Assembly (NCBI GenBank): GCA_050633645.1
Contig: JBOEGX010000001.1
Coordinates: 682,001 to 746,000, forward strand
Source: UBA1672 sp050633645
Lineage (GTDB): Bacteria; Pseudomonadota; Alphaproteobacteria; Micavibrionales; Micavibrionaceae
Direction: 5' to 3'
DNA: 64,000 nucleotides
Part shown: positions 54,149-62,199 of the stretch, piece after piece
How positions within the stretch are numbered: the first letter of the stretch is position 1
Layout of the letters: each line of letters opens with the position of its first letter
Notes under the pieces: model-generated
What the model was told of the DNA's origin: nothing
Database searches by the model: none
The model's input: only the letters and a program-made list of their open reading frames with translations
Position numbers and translations under genes: made by a program

Positions 54149-54865
54149 TTAATTGTTTTTTTGCTGCCTGATTAGAGACAGAAGATAGGCCACGGTTTTC
54201 ACATGAACAACGCTTTCCGTTTCTGCCAAAAATGCCTGCGGCAAATAATGACGATGAAAGGCGGTGACGACATCAGCAAAGGCGCAGGTTGGATTATAAC
54301 CATATTCATTGAATAGCTTTTCAACCTTGTAATCCTTACGGGCAATGTCTTTTGCCATCTCGACATCTTCCAGCGTAGGCTTTGGCCAATGCCCCACACC
54401 ATGCTCGGCCAGCCATTTCCACTCAAACAGCTCACCCGGGTCAATTTTACGCCCTGGCGCGACATCAGAATGCCCGAGTACATATTTAATGTCATGCGCC
54501 GCCATTATTTCACGACAAAGCTTTAACACCGTGCGCATTTGCACTTCGGGAAATGGCCTATAGCCGAACTCATGCCCCGGATTAACGATCTCAATGCCTA
54601 TGGACGCCGAATTAATATCGCTCTCTCCCTTCCAAAATGACACCCCTGCATGCCATGCGCGCTTATCCTCTGGCACGAGAGAGACAGCACTGCCATCTTC
54701 ATCAATAATATAATGGGCGCTTACTTTGCTTTGCGGGTCGCTCAAACGATCACGCGCAGCTTCAAAGCTTTCCATCCCCGTATAATGCAGAAGGATGATA
54801 TAAGGATCACACCCATCCGGGCGATCTTCGTAGTTTTTTGATTTTTTCGGTGGCCAGAGTAACAT
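54149..54865 (-). CDS. N-acetylmuramoyl-L-alanine amidase (AmpD/AmiD family)
   Basis: A 238-residue Amidase_2 protein. Zinc and catalytic residues are visible in ILLHYTGMES, VSAHYIIDEDG, AWHAGVSFW, SIGIEIVNPGHEFGYRPF and LGHSDVAPGRKIDPG. There is no signal peptide, so it is probably a cytosolic AmpD-like enzyme that recycles anhydro-muropeptides. A C-terminal region (about 170-238, YNPTCAFADVVTAFHRHYLPQ) resembles the peptidoglycan-binding extension found in longer AmiD-type members. Confidence 0.92.
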   Translation of the reverse strand: MLLWPPKKSKNYEDRPDGCDPYIILLHYTGMESFEAARDRLSDPQSKVSAHYIIDEDGSAVSLVPEDKRAWHAGVSFWKGESDINSASIGIEIVNPGHEFGYRPFPEVQMRTVLKLCREIMAAHDIKYVLGHSDVAPGRKIDPGELFEWKWLAEHGVGHWPKPTLEDVEMAKDIARKDYKVEKLFNEYGYNPTCAFADVVTAFHRHYLPQAFLAETESVVHVKTVAYLLSLIRQQKNN

Positions 54866-54934
54866 TTTGCCAAGACCTTACGAATATATGTACAGTTACA
54901 TTTTAAACCCAATTTGCAAAAAGGAACAGGAAAA

Positions 54935-55591
54935 ATGCGTTTTATGCTATTTACATTGGTGGGCGTGGCTATTTTATCTATTCTGTTTTTTATGAGCAGC
55001 CCCAAAACATTCGCCGTTGAGGGTGTTTTGGATACACTTGGAGATGACCTCATGAATGAAAAACCATCCGATTACCCCGTTGCAACACTGGCGGGAGGGT
55101 GCTTTTGGTGCTTGGAAAGCGAATTTCGTACATTAAATGGGGTTTTATACACGCGATCAGGGTATATTGGCGGTGAGATGGAGCGCCCGACCTATCAAGA
55201 CATCACAACAGGAAAGACAGGCCATGCGGAGGCCGTTGAAATCACATATGATCCTGAACAAATCACATATAAGCAGCTGATAGAGTTTTTCCTAACCAAG
55301 GCGCATGATCCGACACAAATTAACCGTCAGGGCGTTGATGTCGGCACGCAATATCGATCAGATATTTTTTATCATGATGAGGAACAAAAAAAGATAGCAA
55401 AAGATTTAATTGCAACGGTGAATGCAGGTAAACTATACAGTGCGCCGATCGCAACTAAAATCAGCCCCATCTCAACATTTTGGGAAGCCGAAGGATACCA
55501 CCAACAATATTACGAGAAATACGAGAAAGATAACGGCGAGGTTCATCCACGCGTTTACATTAAGAAACAGGTGAAGAAGCTAAAACAATAA
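54935..55591 (+). CDS. msrA: Exported or membrane-anchored methionine sulfoxide reductase A
   Basis: A 218-residue protein with an N-terminal hydrophobic segment (MLFTLVGVAILSILFFMSS) and a full MsrA domain: LAGGCFWCLESEF (catalytic Cys), YTRSGYIGGEMERPTYQDI, GHAEAVEITYDPE and DVGTQYRSDIF. It reduces the S form of methionine sulfoxide. The signal-like segment places it outside the cytoplasm, where it would protect envelope proteins. Start 54935 follows AGGA; an earlier TTG is unlikely. Confidence 0.94.
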   Translation: MRFMLFTLVGVAILSILFFMSSPKTFAVEGVLDTLGDDLMNEKPSDYPVATLAGGCFWCLESEFRTLNGVLYTRSGYIGGEMERPTYQDITTGKTGHAEAVEITYDPEQITYKQLIEFFLTKAHDPTQINRQGVDVGTQYRSDIFYHDEEQKKIAKDLIATVNAGKLYSAPIATKISPISTFWEAEGYHQQYYEKYEKDNGEVHPRVYIKKQVKKLKQ

Positions 55592-55594
55592 GTA

Positions 55595-55960
55595 TTAGAG
55601 AACAGAGTTTATTTTTTCGAGCAATTCGCCGCATTTCACTGGTTTTTTCATGACGCCCGTTGCCAGTGCCTCAACCGATTTAAGCGCATCATCGGAATTA
55701 AGCGTTACACCGCCACCCGATAGAACAAAAACTGGAACATCTATGTTATTATTTTTCAAATAACGAAGAACGCCAAAACCGTCCATATTCGGCATCAAAA
55801 GATCTGTGATAATCACATCATAATTGGCGCCGGCCTCTATACGAGCAATCAATTTTCGTCCATCGTCAACAACATCAACAACATGACCTTCACGTGTAAG
55901 CATTTCCGCAACCATATAAGCCACGTCCTCACTATCATCTGCAATAATTATATTTGCCAT
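55595..55960 (-). CDS. Single-domain response regulator
   Basis: A 121-residue receiver domain: IIIADDSEDVAYMVAEML (acidic pair), VIITDLLMPNMDGFGVL (phospho-Asp near 53) and MKKPVKCGELLEKI (Lys near 105). No output domain. 21 bases downstream of the RHH gene and likely co-transcribed with it. It converges with msrA. Confidence 0.9.
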   Translation of the reverse strand: MANIIIADDSEDVAYMVAEMLTREGHVVDVVDDGRKLIARIEAGANYDVIITDLLMPNMDGFGVLRYLKNNNIDVPVFVLSGGGVTLNSDDALKSVEALATGVMKKPVKCGELLEKINSVL

Positions 55961-55981
55961 TTTAGCTCCCCCGAGCAGTTA

Positions 55982-56266
55982 CTACGCTTTTTTTCTTAGT
56001 TTTATATCTAAATAAGAAATCAGAAACACACGAATCGCAGAGGCCAATGACGTATCATCGTTTTTTCTCTCGAATATGAAGGAGCATAGATTATGAATAT
56101 CACATTTCTGCTCTTCTGCAACGTTATGCAGTATCACCCAGACTTGCGGCTCTAATGTTACGCTCGTCCTGTTCCCCTTAATAATAATATTACGTTTTTT
56201 AAGCTCACTCAGGCTTACGAATATAGATGCCTCAGCCGTTTCTAAAACCTCATTAATATCAACCAT
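55982..56266 (-). CDS. Ribbon-helix-helix (RHH_4-type) protein
   Basis: A 94-residue protein whose middle part, IIIKGNRTSVTLEPQVWVIL, followed by LASAIRVFLISYL, matches the alphaproteobacterial RHH_4 pattern (RTSxxLEPxxW ... SAIRVFxLxxL). RHH proteins bind DNA as dimers through the beta strand. It could regulate the response regulator downstream or the pilin gene that diverges from it. Some residues usual in the family (basic strand) are replaced, so binding is not certain. Confidence 0.8.
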   Translation of the reverse strand: MVDINEVLETAEASIFVSLSELKKRNIIIKGNRTSVTLEPQVWVILHNVAEEQKCDIHNLCSFIFERKNDDTSLASAIRVFLISYLDIKLRKKA

Positions 56267-56516
56267 AACCCCTCACACGATAAATTTTAAAAACATTAAC
56301 ACAACGCCTATTAAGTTCGAACACCTAATACAAGATTTCACTAATTATATTATGAGTATCATCTAACTCCCTCAACACTCATCACCTTTTAAGAATACCC
56401 CAGATTTATTAATATTTTACATAAAACTAACAACAAAAGACACCTACCCAAGTACTCATATATAAAAATTCAATTAAATCAATGTCTTAATTACTTTTTT
56501 CTTTACAAGTTGTTTG

Positions 56517-56522
56517 TATAAT
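56517..56522 (+). promoter_or_regulatory. Candidate -10 element for the plus-strand pilin gene
   Basis: A perfect TATAAT lies 23 bp before the chosen pilin ATG (56545) at the end of a 250-bp AT-rich stretch with no gene. No good -35 is seen at 16-18 bp. It overlaps the upstream in-frame ATG (56521), which argues against that start. Confidence 0.35.
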
Positions 56523-56544
56523 GGTTTATAGGGAGCATATAAAA

Positions 56545-57057
56545 ATGAGTGACAAAATGGCAAAACAAACATTTATATATAGTGCTATTATTTTAGTATT
56601 TATATTTACGTACCATCCGCATGCATATGCAACCAGTACGAGCGGTTATGCATCGGCCACGATTATGCAAAGCATTGAGCTCTCTGAACTTCAAGATTTA
56701 CAATTTGGCGCCGTAGCCTTACAAAACGGTCAAAGTGATGTTGTTACACTTAGTGCATCGGGGGATGCGAATGCATCAACGGCATCTCTTCTTTCTGGAA
56801 GCACATCACAGAGCGCAATCTTTACTGCGAGTGGCGCGCCGAATGCAGTGGTTAGCCTTACATTTCAAAATGGCTTCTTAACTGGAGCGGGCAGCTCTAT
56901 GAATGTTAATAATTTCACGCATAGCGCAGGAACATCGCCACAAATGGATGGATCAGGCGCACTCATCTTTAATGTGGGCGCGGATTTGGAAATTAATGAA
57001 GATCAAGCGGCGGGTAACTATAGCGGGACATATCAAGTCACCGTTAATTATCAATAA
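56545..57057 (+). CDS. DUF4402 pilin-like subunit 1
   Basis: A 170-residue secreted protein. After a signal peptide (FIYSAIILVFIFTYHPHAYA|TSTS) comes a DUF4402 domain with QSIELSELQDLQFGAV, AVVSLTFQNGFLTGAGSSM and the ending AGNYSGTYQVTVNYQ. The alternating C-terminal strand is like the donor or recognition strand of chaperone-usher subunits. Start 56545 follows GGGAG. It is on the plus strand, its stop overlapping the usher stop by 14 bases, while the other two subunits are on the minus strand. Confidence 0.85.
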   Translation: MSDKMAKQTFIYSAIILVFIFTYHPHAYATSTSGYASATIMQSIELSELQDLQFGAVALQNGQSDVVTLSASGDANASTASLLSGSTSQSAIFTASGAPNAVVSLTFQNGFLTGAGSSMNVNNFTHSAGTSPQMDGSGALIFNVGADLEINEDQAAGNYSGTYQVTVNYQ

Positions 57058-60000
57058 CCTCAAGGATATCTTCTTCGGTCATATCCTTTAATTCATTTTC
57101 ATTGATCAAATCATCCATACTTGTATCGCCTGAGCCAATATCATTTTGAGCCATAATATCTTGTGTAATTTGATCAATTTTCACAAACCCTCTTGGGCAA
57201 TAATTTTCTTTTATTTCATATACTTCGCATGCCGCCCCTGTATCACTAAGACGTCCACAAATGTCATTGGCCGTTGACGGAGCTATATCATAGAGAACCA
57301 ATCCACCCTGCCCCGCGTCTTTGCCATGTAATATATATGATGACGGGTAGGTATTTAAATCAAAGAATATGCCCTCTAGCACAGGATTCAGCACCGCCCA
57401 ACGCTCCTCCAAACTCTCGATTGAACCACGCCCCAACACGAGATTTACATTCTCACCCGTAATCTTTGGCCATATCGTGAAGTTATTAAGCGTTGCCATA
57501 GGCTCTTCATTTTCCAAAACAACTTCTTGTGTTTGCGCGCTGCAATAGCCTAGTTCATCAAGCTGCGTCAGATTTAAAGATGCCCTATACCGTCCCATCG
57601 GGATTTCCTGCATCCAGATGAAGCCATCATACTCTGTTTTACCCTGATAGGTTTTGCTTGGATCAGAAATACTTACCAAATCAACCAAGAAGGATTGCGC
57701 GGCCTCATTTTTACCGTTCTGCGCGAGCATAACTTCACCATCAACCTCACCGACAAGAACAACTCCCATATCTTTGCGAACGATCTGCCCCGACCTCAGG
57801 ATATAATCTTGTGGGTCGTCCTTCGGACGTAAGAATGGGTCAGGCAACGTGCCTTCATTTATTTTCAGAGTTGATCTCTCATACCCATCAATTCCAGTAA
57901 GCAAAGCGCGACCACCCTTATTGGTTTTAATGTTTTTATCAAAGCCACGCCCATCAAAACCAACATTTTCCATCCATTCATCCCCATCATCAAAAACGCC
58001 GTTATTGTTTTTGTCGTAATAAACATGTGGGAGAAACATTGCGGTCTCTGTACGCCGTTCATTACTCATTAGTATGGTTTTATTAAGTGGGTCATAACCC
58101 AAAGAAAAACTCGTGGAGAGAATGGCTCTTAGATCATTTTCATCCGTATAATTAAAACTTAACCCGATTATGGCGGGGTCAAATTTATAACTCCCGCCCA
58201 GCGTTAAATCATGCACAACGTCCTCACCAACGCCTGAACGTTCCAAGCCAAAACGGACAGATCCACGAGGCGACGCCTGCCAATCCGCCAAAAATGATAT
58301 ATTTTGCAGCGCGTATTCCGGCTCTATATCAAAACTTGCGCCGCCGCGAAGATTCAACTTGTTTATGCGCGAGCTCACCTGAAATGATAAATCCGTTTCA
58401 CGTTCTTTCATCTCTTCAAATTTTTGTGATACATCAGCGGAAACACGTAGCTTTCTTATGTTTTTTGTTGCACGAATATTCCATGCCACACGATCATCCC
58501 CTACGGTATTTGTCAGGCGTTGCACATTCAATGTAAAAGGAACGCTTCGCAGGAATGGCAGCGCCCCAGACGCACGAAATTCTGTATCATGCCTTAATAT
58601 TCCAGATATCTCAGCTTTTTCGGTTTCCTCTGATACGAAGTCATTTCGGTACGTTGAATGCTCTAACTGCATGCTCATCCCTTTAAAAACAGTTTGTAAC
58701 CGTGCGCCCAGAACGTCGCCCTCTTTAAAAGATTTCGCATATGTCCAATCTGAACGAACAGAACCAAAGCTGCGACTATAGCGCAATGTTCCGTATCTTT
58801 GACGCTCTCCATCCATTGTCACATCTGATAAAGCCATATAGACGGAGGATAAATCAGACAAGCCGTATTGCGCCTCTGCTGCGATCCTGTGTTTTGAGAA
58901 GTCAGGATCAGTGGACGAACCGTAATTTGTTATAAGGTTACGGTTGTTTTCAAGAACACTCATTTTGTAATTAAAATCGCCTTTATTTGCGGCGTTTAAA
59001 GGCACAAATATGCGCTCTTCCTGCACTTCTTTTTGACCTTGCGGGCCATAGAAGACAAGCTCAAACACGTTAAGCCCCGGCAACACATCAAGATCAAAAA
59101 TATATTCACCGTTTTCATCGGGGGTTTCCAAAAACCCGAGAAGCTGCCCGTTTCGCATAACATCCACCTGATACCCAACAAGCAATTCACCACGAAGGCG
59201 CGTCGTTCCTGATTGCCCTGCATCAGAATAATTAAGGGGAAATGTTGAAAAATAGGCACCGCGCCCCGATGCCGATGATGAAATATAGGGAAGTGAATTT
59301 GAATATATGTCACCTAGCTTATACTCACTTCCGCCGACACCGAATAAATTCCCATCCAAATCCTGCAAACCGATATGCGTACGGATTTCAGGCCCTTGGC
59401 CATTTGATGTTGAATCATTAACGCTCATCAGGAAATCTTGCCCCGCGACAACAGCACTCGCCAAGGCTGCACCACTTTTAATTATGCGTCTTTGGGCAAT
59501 GTCTGAATTATCATATACGCCTTGGGAACTTACATTAATAATTGGAGTAGTGAATAATGGCGTTTTTTCTTCTGCTAACTCGTATTTTTTACGCCCATTA
59601 CTTTTATATTTTGAAATATCATCACGCTTTTTTTCGCGCTCTATACGCAATTCAATCGGCAATGGCTCAAGAGATTTAACAACGAGGCGCAGATCAGAAA
59701 AATCAACATCAAGCGTTACAGGAAACCATTTTTCAAGCATTTTAAGTGAGACATAAATACCATCTTCGTGGCGCTCTATATCTTCTGGGGTTAATTCAAA
59801 CTCTTTGCCTGCGGATATAGCGGTGGCTTGCCTCAGATCCAGTGAAAATTCGGTACTTTCCGTCAAAAACCACCCCTGAGCGGTGAAGTAATCGTCATCA
59901 ACTCTGATAGGGAACTCAAGGGCGTCTACGAAATCAGATAAGGGGACATAGTATTTCCCAGTATCCAAATCCTCATAAACAAGCAGTGTTTCAGAAAGAC

Positions 60001-60172
60001 GCATTTTACCCAGATCGAGGCTGAAAATGAGTAAATCCTCATCTGGGCGTTCTATGATTTTGGATAAATCGTTGCTTTGTGCGTAAGTAACGTATGGAAT
60101 AAACAGTATTGTTAAGCAGCAGGCAAGACTAAGGCGCCGTAAAACTGATTTCAGTTTCGGGTGCGTCTTCAA
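57044..60172 (-). CDS. Outer membrane usher of a chaperone-usher system
   Basis: About 1042 residues. From a TTG at 60172 the protein begins with a standard signal peptide (basic KTHPKLKSVLRR, then LSLACCLTILFIPYVTYA). The N-terminal domain follows, then a long beta-barrel region (about 220-720) with a plug-like segment (LRGELLVGYQVDVMRNGQLLG, VFELVFYGPQGQKEVQEERIF) and C-terminal domains (RYRASLNLTQLDELGYCS). It is longer than FimD-type ushers (about 830-880). The longest frame starts with GTG at 60229 inside the chaperone gene and is rejected. Assembly of DUF4402 fibres is inferred from the locus. Confidence 0.85.
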   Translation of the reverse strand: MKTHPKLKSVLRRLSLACCLTILFIPYVTYAQSNDLSKIIERPDEDLLIFSLDLGKMRLSETLLVYEDLDTGKYYVPLSDFVDALEFPIRVDDDYFTAQGWFLTESTEFSLDLRQATAISAGKEFELTPEDIERHEDGIYVSLKMLEKWFPVTLDVDFSDLRLVVKSLEPLPIELRIEREKKRDDISKYKSNGRKKYELAEEKTPLFTTPIINVSSQGVYDNSDIAQRRIIKSGAALASAVVAGQDFLMSVNDSTSNGQGPEIRTHIGLQDLDGNLFGVGGSEYKLGDIYSNSLPYISSSASGRGAYFSTFPLNYSDAGQSGTTRLRGELLVGYQVDVMRNGQLLGFLETPDENGEYIFDLDVLPGLNVFELVFYGPQGQKEVQEERIFVPLNAANKGDFNYKMSVLENNRNLITNYGSSTDPDFSKHRIAAEAQYGLSDLSSVYMALSDVTMDGERQRYGTLRYSRSFGSVRSDWTYAKSFKEGDVLGARLQTVFKGMSMQLEHSTYRNDFVSEETEKAEISGILRHDTEFRASGALPFLRSVPFTLNVQRLTNTVGDDRVAWNIRATKNIRKLRVSADVSQKFEEMKERETDLSFQVSSRINKLNLRGGASFDIEPEYALQNISFLADWQASPRGSVRFGLERSGVGEDVVHDLTLGGSYKFDPAIIGLSFNYTDENDLRAILSTSFSLGYDPLNKTILMSNERRTETAMFLPHVYYDKNNNGVFDDGDEWMENVGFDGRGFDKNIKTNKGGRALLTGIDGYERSTLKINEGTLPDPFLRPKDDPQDYILRSGQIVRKDMGVVLVGEVDGEVMLAQNGKNEAAQSFLVDLVSISDPSKTYQGKTEYDGFIWMQEIPMGRYRASLNLTQLDELGYCSAQTQEVVLENEEPMATLNNFTIWPKITGENVNLVLGRGSIESLEERWAVLNPVLEGIFFDLNTYPSSYILHGKDAGQGGLVLYDIAPSTANDICGRLSDTGAACEVYEIKENYCPRGFVKIDQITQDIMAQNDIGSGDTSMDDLINENELKDMTEEDILEVIDN

Positions 60173-60941
60173 TCGCTTCTTCCGCCCCCAGCGTAACGCG
60201 TAGGGTTTTTCCTGACAAATTCTTTGCACGTTCCGGATCTAACTTTATGGAAACAACACGTTTCGGGCTCGACATATATACGGCTACAGTTTTTAAGATA
60301 CCAATTTTTTGCTCTTCTGCAAAAACATTTAAGCTCCCAAGGATAGATTTTGTTCCAGTGCGGTTAATTTCGACCTCTAAATAGGTATCTTCGCCTATTT
60401 TCTTGATTTTAGGAGAAGATAAGCTTGTTTGGGCAACAAGATCACCCTTACGCATAATGACGGGCAATGATATTCCAAAAATTGCCTGTACGTTAATGCC
60501 AAGCGCACCATCTTCAGCGGCATCCGCTTTTTGTGCGGCATCTGCTTTGGGTACTTCTTGAATAAGCAAGTGAGATCGATACTCACCATCCGCAGCATCC
60601 GATTTCAACCGAGACATTAAACGCACTTTTTGTGTTTCTTTCGGCCCAAGAACGACTTGGCGGGGGCTGTATCTTAGGTGATCTTTTGCGAAAAACTCAT
60701 TTTCCGCAGGTGTTGTGGCATCTGTGAGCTGGCCGTTTTCCTGCATCCTCTTATTTACGATGGAAATACGATAGGTTTCTTCTTCGTCGCCGCGATTGGC
60801 AAGGATAACCTCAACAATACGCTGGCCCTTTTCAAAGACAACCCGTTTTGGCGAAATAACAAGCCCCTTTGCCGAAGCCTGAATGGGCAATGACGCCACA
60901 AAAATAAATAGAAAAAGAAACTTAGCGTGTGAAAACTTCAT
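60129..60941 (-). CDS. Periplasmic fimbrial chaperone (PapD-like)
   Basis: A 270-residue exported protein: signal peptide (FLFLFIFVASLPIQASA), then an immunoglobulin-like chaperone fold. LVISPKRVVFEKGQRIVEVILANRGDEEETYRI is the N-terminal pattern (residues about 27-59), LRYSPRQVVLGPKETQKVRLMSR the subunit-binding strand region, and GEYRSHLLIQEVP the domain end. It would hold pilin subunits in an assembly-ready state. A 20-residue Ala/Asp-rich insertion (KADAAQKADAAEDGA) is unusual. A strong GGGGG site precedes the ATG. It overlaps the usher start. Confidence 0.88.
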   Translation of the reverse strand: MKFSHAKFLFLFIFVASLPIQASAKGLVISPKRVVFEKGQRIVEVILANRGDEEETYRISIVNKRMQENGQLTDATTPAENEFFAKDHLRYSPRQVVLGPKETQKVRLMSRLKSDAADGEYRSHLLIQEVPKADAAQKADAAEDGALGINVQAIFGISLPVIMRKGDLVAQTSLSSPKIKKIGEDTYLEVEINRTGTKSILGSLNVFAEEQKIGILKTVAVYMSSPKRVVSIKLDPERAKNLSGKTLRVTLGAEEAIEDAPETEISFTAP

Positions 60942-60982
60942 ATAACCCCCGAATAAATACCTTATTGAACAATAGCTATACC

Positions 60983-61435
60983 TTACTGATAGTCAAGAAA
61001 AACAGAATATGTACCACTATATACACCTTCTGCCTGAGATGGATTCACGGTTAAATACGCACCCACCTTAAATGTAATTCTTCCATTTGCGTTGAAGGCG
61101 GGTGTATCGCCCTTATTATGCTTAAACGTATGTAATGACATTGCCGCGCCAGGGCCAGTTAATGCCTCACCAGAACTGAATGAAATTGTTACCGCCGCCA
61201 ATGCGTCGCCCTTTGCCGTAAATTTCCCTGAAGAGGCCTGCCCGAAAAAATACGATGAATTTTGGCTGGTAACCCTACTATTTGGCCTAATGCGTATTTC
61301 ATCACCAGATGGGTCAGCAATAATCCCACCGAAATCCATTTCAATTTTTTCTTTGAGTTTTGAAATAGAAGCAGCAAAAACGAGGCTCGTCGCCCCGAAA
61401 AAACAAATACAAAAAACCAAAGAGAAGAACTTCAT
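60983..61435 (-). CDS. DUF4402 pilin-like subunit 2
   Basis: A 150-residue secreted protein with signal peptide (FFSLVFCICFFGATSLVFA) and a DUF4402 domain: MDFGGIIADPSGDEIRI, AVTISFSSGEALTGPGAAM and the end AEGVYSGTYSVFLDYQ. It shares the GDTPAFNANGRITFKVGA core with subunit 3 but carries a charged N-terminal part (ISKLKEKIEMD) lacking in it, suggesting a different position in the fibre, such as a base or tip adaptor. Followed by the chaperone gene after 41 bases. Confidence 0.85.
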   Translation of the reverse strand: MKFFSLVFCICFFGATSLVFAASISKLKEKIEMDFGGIIADPSGDEIRIRPNSRVTSQNSSYFFGQASSGKFTAKGDALAAVTISFSSGEALTGPGAAMSLHTFKHNKGDTPAFNANGRITFKVGAYLTVNPSQAEGVYSGTYSVFLDYQ

Positions 61436-61452
61436 GTTTCACCATAACAAAA

Positions 61453-61478
61453 CTCCGCTATTTATAACAATAGCGGAG
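61453..61478. terminator. Hairpin between pilin genes 3 and 2
   Basis: A perfect 10-bp stem, CTCCGCTATT/AATAGCGGAG, with a six-base loop lies 26 bases after the subunit 3 stop. On the minus strand it is followed by TTTTG, so it may be a partial terminator that keeps the upstream subunit abundant while a fraction of transcription continues to subunit 2, chaperone and usher. On the plus strand it is followed by CCCCG and eight T. Confidence 0.65.
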
Positions 61479-61503
61479 CCCCGTTTTTTTTAAACTATTA
61501 ATT

Positions 61504-62001
61504 TTATTGGTAATCAACAGTCAAAGTATAGGTACCTGAATATGCACCAGCTGTTTGTGATGCACCAACTGTAAGGTCTGCACCAACGTTAAATGCAAGA
61601 TCACCAGTTCCGTCAAATGCAGGTGAACCACCAGCATCCGTTACGAATGTACCCAAGCCCATCGCTGTACCTGGACCAGTCAAAGTGTCACCAGAACTGA
61701 ATGAAATTGTTACGGCCGCACTTGGCGAACCCGTTGCAGAGAACGCGCCAGCTACTGCTGTCCCTGAGAATGTTGAAGAACCAGTGGCAGAAATTGAGTC
61801 ATCCGCCGCCAAGCTCACAGTATCGCCTGCTGCATCTGCAATAATTGTTGCAAAGTCCATCGCAGTATCTTCTGTAAGAGCAATCGCCGCCTGAATCGTT
61901 GCTGATGCGTTACCTGTTACATCCGCTGCTTGAGCTTGTGTTGCAAATGCAACCACTGTTAATGCTGAAAATCCTAGTAGTCCTAATTTAATGTTATTCA
62001 T
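61504..62001 (-). CDS. DUF4402 pilin-like subunit 3, probable major subunit
   Basis: A 165-residue secreted protein with signal peptide (LGLLGFSALTVVAFATQAQA|ADVT) and a full DUF4402 domain: TAMDFATIIADAAGDTVSL, AAVTISFSSGDTLTGPGTAM and the ending AGAYSGTYTLTVDYQ. It is very low in charged and rich in Ala, Gly, Thr and Ser residues, as expected for a main fibre subunit. It has the best ribosome binding site of the three (AAAGGA) and is the first gene of the minus-strand run. Confidence 0.87.
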   Translation of the reverse strand: MNNIKLGLLGFSALTVVAFATQAQAADVTGNASATIQAAIALTEDTAMDFATIIADAAGDTVSLAADDSISATGSSTFSGTAVAGAFSATGSPSAAVTISFSSGDTLTGPGTAMGLGTFVTDAGGSPAFDGTGDLAFNVGADLTVGASQTAGAYSGTYTLTVDYQ

Positions 62002-62199
62002 AATTCAATCCTTTAAGTTTTTTGTTCAATGTGAAAAACGGTTAAATACTAAATACTTATCATTTTATCGATGAGTATTGCAGTACTCACTTATAACCAT
62101 AACGCAGGAGTTATTAATAAAAGGTAAATTCAAAAAAGTTTTTGAAAAATGAGCGTTGTACACGTAGTATTTATTACGAATCATGAAAGCCTAGAAACC

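Noticed and set aside
56267..56544. AT-rich gap as a possible small RNA or phase-variable switch
   Set aside because: No inverted repeats flanking a promoter, no recombinase gene and no clear hairpin-plus-T-run were found; it appears to be an ordinary divergent promoter region.
57044..60229. Usher start at the GTG at 60229
   Set aside because: It would overlap the chaperone gene by 101 bases and put a basic, non-signal sequence in front; the TTG at 60172 yields a regular signal peptide.
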